Below are positions 1 through 12,433 of a stretch of 64,000 nucleotides of DNA, one piece after another. Under the pieces are notes generated by a model. The model was not told the origin of the DNA. It saw nothing but the letters and a program-made list of their open reading frames with translations, and searched no databases. This DNA is from Vigna angularis. Taxonomy: Eukaryota; Streptophyta; Magnoliopsida; Fabales; Fabaceae. Where the stretch lies: NCBI RefSeq assembly GCF_016808095.1, contig NC_068976.1, forward strand, positions 32,668,371 to 32,732,370. Direction: 5' to 3'. Every line of letters begins with the position of its first letter. Position 1 is the stretch's first letter. Both the position numbers and the translations under genes were made by a program.

Positions 1-499
1 ACTATTTAACGGAAAGGATCCATTTGTTGCAATTTTCATAAAATTGGGACTCAATTGATATTTTCAGAAAGAAAGGGACGAAATTGAGATTCCATGCGAA
101 AATAGGGACTTAGTGAATGATTAAACCTTAAATTAACTGATAATAATATATTTGTTCTAAATTTATACTTTTTAAAAATTACATTTGTCATTAATACTTT
201 TATCATTTCTAAATCTTATATTAATACAGATACTTTAGTCTGCTATAAGTAAAATAAAACACAAATTATGAATTTAAGGGCACAAAAAGAAACAAACATT
301 ATTTCTAATTTGACTGAGAGCTATAAAAATAAATGAAAATAGTATCCCCTCAATATTTGATAAATGTGTTTGTTCAGTAGTAATTTTGAATTACACAATA
401 AATTATGGTTAAAAGGGCTTTTTTTTTTAAGAAATTGCTGTTTTTCTATGTATTGTTCTGAGCTTAAAACATGTTGACATAATCACTGATAATCTTCTT
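1..499. other. AT-rich upstream region, no gene seen
   Basis: No open frame or RNA gene is supported. The first 130 bases alternate short phrases such as 'gggacgaaattgagatt' and 'gggactcaattgat', which resemble the decayed edge of a dispersed repeat. The family was not identified. Confidence 0.4.
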
Positions 500-682
500 G
501 AGTATTTTATATATTCGTTTTCCATGCGCCTTCTGGTTGGAAGGTTGGCATTAATGCAAAGTCTGCACTGTCAAAGAGTTAGGAAACCATAAATTTCTAT
601 TCAACTCCTCTTCTTCTCCCCAAAAAAAATCCAATCTTGCCATAGTTGCTCTGTCTGTTTTCTTGTGGGATAGCCATCATCA
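500..682 (+). promoter_or_regulatory. Probable core promoter and 5' UTR of the MEB-like gene
   Basis: A TATA-like stretch (tttatatattcg, about 506-517) lies about 170 bp upstream of the ATG at 683. The region between is pyrimidine-rich near 598-625 (ctcctcttcttctcccc), as is common in plant 5' UTRs. No other ATG-initiated frame competes. The transcription start is inferred from spacing only. Confidence 0.4.
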
Positions 683-3600
683 ATGGAACAAGAAACACAT
701 CAATGGGTGCATCCTCATGAAGAAGAAGAAGAAGAAGAAGGAATGATGGAAGATGGTGCTTTGATAAGAAAGAAATTTGAGTCACATAGCAAGGATGGTC
801 TCGTCACTGAAAGAGTAGCATCCTTCTCCTCATCCTCTTCCTCCTTCTCTTCTAGTAGCAATGACAGTGAGCATGGTAATGGAATTTGTCCAGTGGTCAC
901 AGCCCCAGATGGATCTCCTGTTCAGAAAGATGAAGAAGCTTCAGAGATAAGAAATGGTGGTGAAAATTTCAACCATGTTAATGGTGATAAATCAGATTAT
1001 GAAGCTGTTGGGCTTGCACAAGTGGCAGAGTTTGCAGGAGAACCAACAAATGTAGAGGCCATAAGTGGTTTCAATATGCCACAGAATATGAACAGTGTTT
1101 ATTTTGATAAGCAACAAGGTACCTCGCCTCCTCCTTCTCTTTCTTGGATTTTTGTTTTTTGTTTTGTTGTACTATAGCATCCTGTTTGCGTTAAAGGATC
1201 TGGTTCGTGGTTGATAGAGTGCAGTTCTCTTTCGGTTTTTTAAGTTGTATTACACTTTTTTCAGGAAGCCACTGTTGTGTGTTTGTTGTTGCATCACTTT
1301 CGTTCCCAATGTTTTCTTCTAATTAAGTTATTAAGTTGTTGTGAACTGTGATGTGTGTATGAGTTCTAGCAAGGTTTTGAACTGTGGTTGCAAGTGAGGC
1401 CGTAGAGACTCCATACACCTTGACTTTGTGGCTAAAATGGCTGTTGTTCTAAAAAATCTTTGTCCTAGTCTTGGTGTTCTGAAGTTCTGGTTGTGTCCAT
1501 GGTTTAGCTTGACAATAGACTGGGTTTAGGTAGTTAAAGATAGTCCTCAATCCATATTGGTGTTGTGGACCTCAAATTTTCTTTCCTAGCTTACTGATAA
1601 CATGTGAACAAAGATAATATCCTACATAGATGAGTTAATTGGAACTAACCAAAAATATTGGACACAAAGTCTGCTTGACTGAAATGTTTTTCTGTTATCA
1701 AATTTCTGGAAATTAGTTTCCTTTTTCTGATGTTCAGTAAAATTTTGTCACTTTTTATGCTTGAAGGAATGTGGAAATGTCACCACTGCACATGGACCAA
1801 GAGATTTGACAGTCCTTGGACTGTGCCAAATTGGAATCTTAAGGGTTATCCTGAATTGATGATGAGTGTCAGACATATGATTCAACATGCACCATGTTTT
1901 GTTTATGAAATTAAAGGTCAGTAGATTGCAAGATTCTAGAACGTACATTAGCAGTTCCGACCAGCATAGTTGAATAGCCTTTTAAACGGATACATCTCCA
2001 TAGTGTTGTGAGGACTTGAAGTAACTTTTATTGTAAATTTCTGGATGAAATTGCAACAGTTAATTTTACTTTGTTGAAACAGCCCCACGCTCTTGTTCGA
2101 TGTTTCTGTATATGCACTTTTGACATTGTTTTGGTGATGTTTAGATAGACATAAGTGATTTTTGTTTATTTGAATGGTTGACGCCACATTGATACTCATT
2201 CAACTTCTGTAATTGTATCTGTTTTACTTTTATTTTTGAATTACTGTAGTGTTCTTTTATGATTTTGGAACAAGTATATGCATTACTGTAGAGTAACATA
2301 ACCTGTAATAATTATATCTTTGAAGGTCATTTTGGGCTTTTATAATTATGTCATTCTTATATGTGCAGATGATGGAGTTAATGGAGTTCTAAATGGTGAT
2401 GCTTATGGGTCTGTCCATCCAACAAATCTGGGGGAGAGAGAATTTGATGTACAAGCAGATCTGTCAGTTATTCAAAACAGTCTATGCAGCAAAAACACAA
2501 GTCAGTGTATGAAAACTTTGGACAAGAAGCTCCCTTCTATTCCAGAACTATCCCATATACATAATTCATCTGATATACAAGCTACAGCTGTTGCAGATTT
2601 TCATGAAGAAACTAGTGCAAAGGATGCTCCTAACTTGATAAAAGAAGAGATTGATCAGCCACGTGAAGAATTTGATGTTGAGGCAGTATTGGAAAAACAA
2701 GAGACACATGATTTGTTCTGTCCTAACTGTAATTCTTGCATTACTAAAAGGGTAATCCTTAAAAAAAGAAAAAGGAATCCTGGAAATATAGATATCATAC
2801 CTATAGGCCGCCCAAGACAGTTAGGTAGTCCTGAACATCCCAGTGCCAACCCAGGTGATAATGCAAATGATCAGCCTCATGAAGAACCAGAAGTATTCAG
2901 ATGTTTATCATGCTTCAGCTTCTTTATTCCTAGTGGTAAGTGGGTTACCTGTTCTGTTATCAAAGCATAGTGTGGTCTTTGGTTTAAGTTTGATAAAAGA
3001 AATTTATTGGCCAGATGGTAATAATATCACGGGTGAATCTGAACTTCCTTATGAGCTGTAATTTTGTGGAAGCTGTAGTGTTAACTTTGAAGTATAAAAG
3101 TGTTTCTGTAGATATCTGATTATGAATTAAACATTCATATGCTGTCTGATGTGCTTGAAGGTCACTGTCAAGTACTACTCAACCTAAATTTATTCTATAT
3201 GGTGAAGGCTAACAAATGTTTTTATATATCTAAAAGTTATTGTTCTGACATTTGTGCATATATTACTTAAGTGCAAATTAGAAGTTTTCTTTTGATATAT
3301 CATGACTGATCTATAATGATTATACACTAATGCTTGTCATAACAATCTCGTCAATTTGAACAGGAAAATGTTTTGATGCATTCCGTATTTTTGGTGGCGC
3401 CAGCAAGAAGGAAGGTGCACAAAATCCTCCCAATGTACCTGCAAGTAATTTGCACTTTCCTTCAAATCCACAAAGCTCCAGTGCTAATTGGTTCAAATCT
3501 CTGATTAATAAGGGGAAAAAAGCTAGTAAGCAAGTTCTATTTTAAATAGTTATTTATTGGTACTACATAGAGAAGTCACCTTCACAATGATGCTTATTTG

Positions 3601-6600
3601 AAGATTGGCACCACCAATGTGTGTGTCGTGGGGCTTCCAGCCTTCCACCCTAAATATGCAATTATAGAATTTTGTCATTGTCATTTCTGAAGATAATTTT
3701 ACAATGCAAAATTACATTCAAACATCTTTATATATTTAAATGTGATATTTGAGCTTACTGAAAAGACTTGTTTTCAGAGGCATTTCAAATTCTGTATACT
3801 CCTGGTGATTTACTTCCGTATTGAATATCCTATTAATATAGTTTCTTATATTTTCCTTTCCAACATTTTCTTGAATAGTTGAGAGTTGTTCATGTCAAAT
3901 GTTAACTAAGAAATATGGGAAATCATGCTATATCTTGCAGTGAATTTCACTCAAGATTGAAATCTTTTATTATGACATCCGTCTCTAATTTGCCCATTTT
4001 CTTGATATGATTGTGTAGGTGATGCACCCCGTGAATATTCTGGAACTGCTTCTGCTAAGCAGCATAACTCAACATCAATCACTTCAGATGAGCTCACCTC
4101 ACGTGGAATTGGTCATTCTGAAGATCCACCTGCTGACACATCTGGAGTTACGGATTTAAAACCTACACCAGATATTAATCATGCACATGGAGGCATGGAT
4201 TCTCTGATTTCATCAACAGTAAGTCAATAAAAGATTAAACCATGTATAGAAAATGACATCAAATTTTGTACAGCACCAAGACTGAGGTATTGGCTGACCA
4301 AAAATGTCTTGACTCATTGTTTCAGAATGATTTGTCATCTATGCAGTCCGGTTCAAAAAGTGCGGGTGATTTGGTGAATGGAGTGCAGACAGTTATGCAG
4401 GATACACCAGATTTTCCGTCTGTGAAACAATTGCTGGACGGAAACTTGATCAGTGAGGGAGAGAAAAAGGGTTATACAAAAGAAGCCATTCCAAAACCTT
4501 ATGAAGGGAAAACTGAATTTCTTACTTCTGTGACTGTAGGACCTCAAGTCCTTGAGGATACACTGGAAGATGTAGACAAGACACGTGAAATTATTCGGAA
4601 TGGTTATTCCTCTTTGGTACAAGGAGCAGAATCACCAATTCAATCACCTGGCAGTGCAATACATGCAAATGGTGTAGCTATTAGTGAGCAAAATTCTAAA
4701 GCAGATGCTATCTCTCCATCAAACATAGATTTTACTCTAATTGGAAATGTGCCGAAAGATATTGACAATGAAGTATATCCTCCTACCAGGATAGAAAATG
4801 AAGGTATGTGCATGAAATAAATGTCATCTGTTAATCACCAGTATGGAGCATTATTGCTGACCTGTATCACTTGCAGAGTGTGTTCCCAGAAGAAATCTTG
4901 CAGGTTTGCATTTGTGTAATAACAGTTATTACTTATTATTTTGGTGTAGGTGGTGATGTGATAGTTGATGTTGAGGAAGGAGCATGTATACCGGCAAAAG
5001 CAGATGATATTCCAGCTAAAAGTGGTATTATAACTGAACTACCGACTTTGATACCAACTTTACAACCAAGAGATGAAGTTGGTGAACCGCAAGGATGGGA
5101 AATAGTTAAGAGCATTGTGTATGGTGGTTTAGTTGAGTCAATCACAAGTCTAGGAATTGTGTCATCTGCAGTTAGTTCGGGTGCTACCCCATGTAAGTTT
5201 CTCTCTTTCTTTAAGTGGCTTAGTCAGGTAATTATGGGTGAAAATGGGTCAGACTAGTTTTTACCTTAAACCAGCTTGTTCTATTTCCTAAACATAAGAC
5301 CTTAATTTGCCTGGTATCAGACTTTTCAAGACTTTACTTAGCTTCTTAAAAGCCTATTCTGGCTAAAAGCTTATTCAGTAACGAGGTCTTTTAAGTAAGC
5401 CAGCAAACATGTGTTTAATTTTTAAGTAGGCTTCGCAAACACGACTTCAAAATATTGTAGAAGAATCTAATACAATAATACTAAAAATAATGTCATCATT
5501 GTTTTTTTTTATTATTATATATTTTCTTAAACAACTTAGTTTGTTATGATTGAAAGTCTTTTTGGATAATCTAAAGCCTAGCCTTTTAGCTAAATGACAT
5601 TCAAAAAATCTTTAGCCTAACTTTGTTGGAAATCCCAAATCATTTAGAGATATGACAAAAAGTAAATTGTATAAGTAAGTGCAAACATCGTACCAAGCTA
5701 GTTTTGTAAGGTTAACTTGAGCTTAAAATTTTCTTTCTAACATGGTATCAGAACTTATCAAGGACCTCTCAAGGGTTGCATTTCACTAAATTTGAATTTT
5801 CTATTCCTTGAAGCAGTATATGATAAAAAGATTCATTTTGTATTTTTAGACTAATTAGGTGTCATTACAACTCACATCCTACTTTTGGTACTTGAAGCAC
5901 ATTTTATAACTAAAAGCATACATGAAATTTTTTCACTTAAGTGGTGCAACTTTGGTATGTTGTGTTTCATCTAATCTGTTTTAACTTAAAATTTGGTTTC
6001 CAGGGTGGTTCTATTTCCTGGAGAAGTTTCTTTTAAAAGAAACAAGAAATTTGATGACGTTTCAAAAGCCAAATATATAACATATGCTCATGCTCACTTT
6101 TTTAATATTAAATATAAGTAATGTAATTGAAACATGTCTTGATAAAAAAAGTCAAACGTACAAGTTACCAAGTATATTTGTTGGACTTCAAAAATTTATG
6201 CTTTTGTGCAAAACATATGTTTATCAATCAAATTCAAATCTGTGTCCTGAGTTTTTTTGGTTCTTATAGTAGTTTACTTTAATTTCTATTGTCTCTACTG
6301 TTCCTAGTTTTATGAGAAGGTTCACTGAATTGATAGGAGCTACTTGAGTATTATTTCATCTAAAAAAGTGAAATTTTGGTTGATGGCAAATTAATTTTCT
6401 GTTTGTGTTTATTGTAGTGAATATTATAGCATTGGGATTTGCAAATATCATTGGTGGACTTATCATCCTTGGACACAATGTGAGTGGGCTTTCATGTGCT
6501 CTTCCAATATCATAATTCTAAATTGTATCATCATATCTCTGTGGGCATTCTTTTTTCACATATCTTTCATGCATAAACAAAATATAGTTGACATACCATG

Positions 6601-7587
6601 TTGAGATAGACTTATTGAGAATGGAAGTAGAATGATTCATCATATTGGCAGGTCAAAATTAAATAATAGCTGCCCTTGTAACCTGAGCCTTGAAACATCT
6701 TGCTATGTATGCTTCTCTCTTCAGTCACAATGATGTTTTGTGCTAAGATTAGTCATTGTTAAGTTTAACTTATTTTTTATATTCTAGTTCCATCAACAAC
6801 GCCTTCTTGTTTAACACATGTTACAACATAATGCATGAATGTATGATCTGATAGCTGAAAAATGTTCTCTGTCTATTAACCTTGATCAGTCTATGCTATT
6901 TCAAAACATGGTGAGATGTCCTTGATGCTATGAAGTTCCATTTTCAATTCTATTTCTTTTTGTTTAAAACTTGGTCAAACATGCCTCCTTAAGACAAACT
7001 TGTGTGTGGTTTCAAATCCTAAAATGCACTCACTATACAGTGTTGTATACATCCATATTACTCAAGCCTTTTTTCTCATAAACTAATCCAAAAAAATACT
7101 TAGTTTATGCTCTCTTTTTCACCAGCTTGTTGACTTGAAAAATGATCACTCTGGAGAGGATCAAACACAAACGGTTGTGCAAGATCGGTATCAAGAATAT
7201 CTAGGACGTCGAGAGAACTTCTTGCTTCATGCTGTTGTAGCTGTTTTATCATTCCTGATATTTGGTGCTGTCCCCCTTGTTGTCTATGGCCTCTTGATCA
7301 ATAAGAATTACAACACTGAACTTAAGCTTGCTGTGGTAGCAGCTACTTCTGTTGTGTGCATCATTCTACTTGCTATTGGGAAAGTTTATACCAGCAGACC
7401 GCCCAAAGCCTATATGAAAACTGTGTTATACTATGTTGCAATGGCACTTTCAACTTCAGGAGTAACATATATTGCAGGCGACCTCATCAAGGATCTCCTA
7501 GAGAAACTTAACCACCCACAATCAGGTTTCGATATAACCATGCCTGTATCAGGCACAACAACCGGATTAACATGGATGTCTCAATGA
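683..7587 (+). CDS. MEB: Membrane protein of ER body-like protein (VIT/CCC1-related), 8 exons
   Basis: I join exons 683-1118, 2369-2935, 3364-3525, 4019-4218, 4281-4803, 4950-5192, 6418-6479 and 7126-7587. All introns are GT-AG and phases agree at every junction, giving 2655 nt or 884 aa. The N-terminal two thirds is acidic, low-complexity and Ser/Glu-rich. Around residues 263-269 there is a CPNCNSC motif followed by a basic run, and near 324-327 a CLSC motif, a possible metal-binding module. From about residue 675 the protein is hydrophobic, with about five likely membrane segments (including GGLVESITSLGIVSSAVSSG and FANIIGGLIILG), as in the VIT1/CCC1-like tail of Arabidopsis MEB1/MEB2. Those proteins sit in the ER-body membrane and are reported to transport Fe/Mn. 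ER bodies are a Brassicales feature, so the role here is open. The family call is from recalled similarity. Exon 5 uses the second of two acceptors 7 nt apart, the only one that keeps the frame. Confidence 0.78.
5624..5754 (+). mobile_element. TRIM-like LTR plus primer-binding site inside intron 6
   Basis: A 119-bp unit starts TGTTGGAAATCCCA and ends TTCTTTCTAACA at 5742, that is TG...CA termini. It is followed at once by TGGTATCAGAAC (5743-5754), a near match to the tRNA-iMet primer-binding site. The length and the 'ccca..tagagata..gtaagtgcaaac' layout match legume terminal-repeat-in-miniature LTRs as I remember them. No second LTR or flanking duplication was found, so it is a fragment. It lies in sense orientation in the 1.2-kb intron between exons 6 and 7. 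Confidence 0.55.
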
Positions 7588-7800
7588 AGAGGTAGGAAGT
7601 AGGATTTTTTGTTAGAAGGAGTTTGTGTTTCTTCTTTTATCTCATCTTCAAAGGTAGTCACTAGAGGAACTTGACTAGAATAAATATGTTTGTAGCAAGA
7701 CGTGAAGGTTCAACCAACCTTTTATTTTGTTTTCCTTTCCAAGACTTCGATTTTGTTACCAAAAGAATGAAAACTTGGAAAATAAATTCAACAAAATCTT
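7588..7800 (+). terminator. 3' UTR and probable polyadenylation region of the MEB-like gene
   Basis: After the TGA at 7585-7587 come T-rich sequence and AATAAA-type signals: gaataaatatg near 7678 and aaataaattc near 7781. Plant polyadenylation signals are degenerate, so the end point is approximate. Confidence 0.4.
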
Positions 7801-7972
7801 TGCATTCCATCTATTATAAGAGTTGAAATCTTGTGTTGTGCAGCTTATCCAATGACATAACATATCGGATTATCACTCAAGATATTGACATACTTTGTAG
7901 AAAAGGTGAGTTACATAACATAGTTGTTAAAATAGTTTGTTTATTATTTGTTGCACATTGTGCATGCAGATG

Positions 7973-7976
<4 letters not shown>

Positions 7977-8035
<59 letters not shown>
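7977..8035. repeat. (TA)n microsatellite
   Basis: About 29 uninterrupted TA dinucleotides. An apparent frame reading alternating Tyr-Ile through this tract is an artefact of the repeat. Confidence 0.95.
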
Positions 8036-8038
<3 letters not shown>

Positions 8039-8070
8039 TTTGTTAACTTATGTAATCTCTTTAAGTATAT

Positions 8071-8279
8071 CAAATTTTAATTCACAAAAATAGTTTCATA
8101 TTATGGATTCTAAATTTTAAAGTTAAGGTATTTGAATAATTTTTGATTTTATTTTTTTTATTTTAAATTAAAAATAAAAGTTATTAAAATATGTCAGTAT
8201 TTAAAGTATGTCTTTCTTTATAAATAAGAATTTTTTTGTCAATTAAAATTTAATACACTCCAAGAGGTCAAGGTAAAAA

Positions 8280-8337
<58 letters not shown>

Positions 8338-8520
8338 TTTTTACCTTGACCTCTTGGAGTTTACCAAATTTTAATTGACAAAAATAGTTTCATATTATGG
8401 ATTTTAAATTTTAAAATTAAGGTATTTGAATAATTTCTGATTTTTTATTTTGTTTTTTTATTTTAAATTAAAAATAAAAGTTATTAAAATATTTCAGTAT
8501 TTAAAGTATGTCTTTCTTTA
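8071..8520. repeat. Imperfect direct duplication, about 150 bp, period about 295-300
   Basis: A block beginning caaattttaattcacaaaa at 8071 and ending tatgtctttcttta at 8220 recurs at 8365-8520 with a few substitutions and about 6 nt of indels. The intervening DNA is the palindrome annotated separately. There are no coding signs. Confidence 0.8.
8234..8386. repeat. Long palindrome with (TA)n at its centre
   Basis: The left arm (about 8234-8286) contains ctccaagaggtcaaggtaaa; the right arm (about 8330-8386) contains its reverse complement tttaccttgacctcttggag. The arms pair over roughly 50-55 bp with few mismatches around a TA tract at 8284-8332, which is itself self-complementary. The whole block can fold into one hairpin or cruciform. 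It could be a foldback element or an inverted duplication nucleated at the microsatellite. No clear TSD was seen. Confidence 0.75.
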
Positions 8521-10433
8521 TATGCTCACTATTTGTCAGAATCTTGTCATACCACTTTTAGGGCCATGTTTCTCCGAAAAATAACGTGTTTTGTGCCCTT
8601 GAAGTGCCTTTATTTTACCTGAAGAAGTCACTAATTTTGGCTCGCCTCAATGGATTTTTGTTTCCTTAAGATCACCATTTGGAGAAGGAAGCTAGTGTTC
8701 TTATTGAAAATAAATTTCATTGGAAAAAAACCTTGACTTTCGACTGTGTTGCTTCGGGACAATAAAGACATGTACTTTTGGAAGAAGACAGTATAATTTT
8801 GCTAATGACATGTAACGTCTCTTTGACACAATTCAAAGAGTAGTCTTTCTTAAATAAACCAATCATGATATGGGTTTACATGTAGCAAAAGTCACGTCAC
8901 AATGGAAGAATTGAAAAGATTTATTCTTATTAACTCATAGGAGGACATTAATATAAAATTTAATAGGTTATATATGTCTCTGATTTTTAGAAGTTTACAT
9001 TCAAATAATGTCTGTAAAATAAGAAAACAAAAAATTTATTTATAGTAACTTCCTAATATGTTTTAAAGACTCGTTTATTTTAATGTATTTGCACCCTTAG
9101 ACAATTCAACAAGATTCCAAATTTAATTAGATGTCATATAATCTATCTCATCTTTCATAGTATATATCACAAGTTTGATTCTTTAAAGCTCATAGCTAGT
9201 GTAAATGTTTGAGAATCATTCTTTTGCTTCCAATATTATGTTTAGTTTTTGTAAATACACTTCATAATCACTAGAAATTATCAATCTTTTTATTCTAGTA
9301 TATCTTATTAATGTTGTCTCATTACCTTGATGAAAAACTTGTTGTTCAAGAGGTTGTCTAACATTAACTTATTTCTCGTTAACAACTTGATCTATATTAT
9401 CATCTTCAACACCTTGTAGAAATCAAATCACGTATTATCAAGAATACTCTTGAACTGAAGGAGCGTGGATGATTAACATTATGTTATTTGAGTGAGAGGG
9501 TTGGACTTCACAATGATATTTTAAAACCTATAATTTTAAATTAATTACTCCTAGTAATCAAGTAATTTTGAAGAAATTTTGCATTTCTTGATTTCACAAT
9601 TCTAATGTTATGATATAGGCAACAAAATTTAAACAATTTAGATTTTTCTACTTATGCAATAAAATATTCAATACTAATTCTGAGGTATAGTTTCTCTTAT
9701 GGGTTATAAATTTCCATTTTAGATGGATATCCCCATTCGTATATATGTCATAAGTTGGGTTTCCATATTTGAATAACACAAAATGTGTTTCTAAAACAAC
9801 CTAATTTATTAGATACCTATATGTCTTAAGGAGGGATGACAACAAAATATATCCATAATCATCTATGGGTCAAATCTATAACGTATACAAAATGAATCTC
9901 TAATATATACTCTCCGATCATGGATATGACACTTTAATTACTCACTTTTTTTTATGGAGCAAGTAAGAGTTACATGACATCCAACTTGTGAGTACCATTA
10001 ATAATTTTCATTAAATTTTATTTGGATATTTCAAAACAAAACAAATGATCAAAATAAGATTATTAGTGGAAGAAATATTGATAATTGAAGAATTGTTTAT
10101 GATTTAATTTTATATATATGTATATTTTTTATTTAAACATATGAAATTGAAGTTAGTTTTGAAAAGATTTTGTTAAAATTTATACTCTTGGGCTCACTTG
10201 TTTATATTTACTTTTTAGAAAGATCAAATTTATGTATATGAAATTTTCTTATGCAATTTTATTTATACTACACTTTAAAATATTTTTATCTACGTTTATA
10301 TTTTAAATAATTTCTTTTAAATAGTTTTATCCAAAATTTAAAAAATAAAAATTGTGTAGGTATCCATGAATACCTATTAGTACATAAGAAAAACTATGTG
10401 TACATTTTTGACATATATCCAATTGATAGTGGG
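8521..10433. other. Intergenic AT-rich DNA, no gene recognised
   Basis: Stop codons are dense in all frames. I found no transposon termini, RNA gene or homology I can name. Confidence 0.5.
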
Positions 10434-10438
10434 ATAAG

Positions 10439-11797
10439 TGTAGAAAATTTTAGCCCTACATTCTCAACCAAGAGGGGGTGAATTGATTTTGTTTAATAAA
10501 AATTGTTCTTTTAAAAATCTTGACAAAATCTTTGAACCTTTCTTGGAATACAAGCAAATAAAGAATGTAACTAGATAAAAAAGTGTAAGGATAGAATGAT
10601 CAACACCACAATTTATACTGGTTCGACCTCAATGCTTACATCAAGTTTTCTTTTAATCAACCTGAGATTGAAAGTAAATCCACTATATAGGTCGAGTTCT
10701 ATAGCAAGACATACAGAGACACCTCTCAATGTACTCTCCTCTCTAATTCCGAATATACTATAGTAAACACACAAAAAGAACAATCCTCTTTCTATCAACC
10801 CCTTTGAGATACCACACTCAAAGTAACCAAAACTTCACAAGTTCTCTTCCTGGCCTCTGCTACAGGGAACCACGATCACAATTGATTGCAAACGATTATG
10901 ATCTTCCAGTAGAACACCTCTCATTGTAGATTGATCAGCTTTGAAAGTACAACAACTCTTCAAGAATCCTTGATTTTATTTTTTTCTAAATGAAATTCTT
11001 CTTGATTCTTGGAGAAAAGACGCTCTTGCAATTTTGAACTCAACAAACTTTATCAGATATGAAATTTATGATTCAAAAAGTTGTTTAATGCAAAGAGCTA
11101 TGAATCTATTTATAGAAATAGCAACACTGATGCAATTTAATCGATTACATTATTAATGTAATCGGTTAAGCAATTAATACTTCCTTAACAAAATTACATC
11201 TATCACATTTAAAAAATTTAGCATAGCATGTAATCGATTATGTAATTAATGCAAGTCATAACATTTAAAAATATGATCGTTATAGTAGTTATGACTTATT
11301 AAAAAACAAGTTTTCAATGCACACGTGTTTTAACCGATTAAGAAAAGAGTGTAATCGGTTAAGTACTACACTTAAACAAATTTGAAAACTTTTTCATTCA
11401 TAAACTCAACAATGCACTCAGAAATCAAGTATATGCAAAGACACGAGTTTAATCGATTACCCCCATAATGTAATTGGTTAAAACTAGCAGTTTGCCACAA
11501 TTAATCATGTACTGATATCAGATGATTTGAAAAAGATCTTATAAACTATGTAAACAATTTATTCATCCAAATATACAAAGAGCAACAAGTTTTATTAACC
11601 TTAACCGATGAGTATGCATATCACAGATATAAACACAATGAATATGCATAACATATAATTCAAGCACAATCAAATATATGAACAACAACTTTACATAATG
11701 TGTGCAAGAAACTATTAAAACATTTCTGTTGTTGTCATCATAAAAAACACATATGGGATATATGGGTTTAGCTTTCACATAACTCTCCCTATCAACA
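10439..11797 (-). mobile_element. Copia (Sirevirus-like) solo LTR
   Basis: This 1359-bp unit on the plus strand begins TGTAGAAAATTTTAG and ends CTCCCTATCAACA. It is flanked by the identical 5-bp duplication ATAAG at 10434-10438 and 11798-11802. On the minus strand it reads as an LTR starting TGTTGATAGGGAG and ending with the 'ccccctcttgg' phrase seen at the U5 end of the other Copia LTRs here. A TATA box (TATAAATAG) lies on the minus strand near 11108-11116. Three TAATCGATTA-type pairs sit at 11140/11161, 11333/11354 and 11452/11473, each 21 bp apart. No internal region is attached, so it is a solo LTR formed by recombination. Confidence 0.88.
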
Positions 11798-11802
11798 ATA
11801 AG

Positions 11803-12433
11803 TAATGAGACAAATTTTTTAGGTGGCACCGTTAGGTACTATCTAGACTCACCCTATCTTGTTGTCATCCTTATTCTTAAGTGCTCTAATCGACAATAAT
11901 TGAGGAAGTTTTACATTACTTCTCATTTTTCTCACCTTATTTATTAAAATTTGATTTTCTTTTGTTACACAATTTTTATTCAAAGAACCAAATATAAAGA
12001 AATGGACAATGATTTCATGTTCTTGGAGAAATTTCACAATGGATCAAACACTTTTTTTCATTCTTTATGCATTTATCATGTACTTTTTACCAATATCTAA
12101 AATCAAATTCTTGAATTATTTTTTTGCATTATAACTCTATTCTTTCAACCTTAAAACTTGTAAAGGCATCCAAAGTTTCATCCTTAGAACAAAGTAAGTA
12201 AAGATGCATATATTATATTTATAAAGATGGTGAAGTATCTGACACTCTTTACATGCATATCTAAACAACAAACATGTGTACTAATGATTTCTAGTAGACT
12301 TGTTTGTTTCCTTACCTTTAATGTCATCTAAGCAAGTCTCAAAATCAATAAAGTCTAAAGCACTAAGCTCTCATTCATTTACTAATCGCTTAATTCTATC
12401 AATATATATATATATATATATATGTTCATAAAA
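11803..12433. other. No gene recognised; short TA repeat near 12402-12423
   Basis: AT-rich DNA left of the Athila protease remnant. It may be further decayed sequence of element F, but I see no diagnostic motif. Confidence 0.35.

Noticed and set aside
7833..8093. 86-codon frame with alternating Tyr-Ile
   Set aside because: It is produced by reading through the (TA)n microsatellite; there is no splice or promoter evidence.
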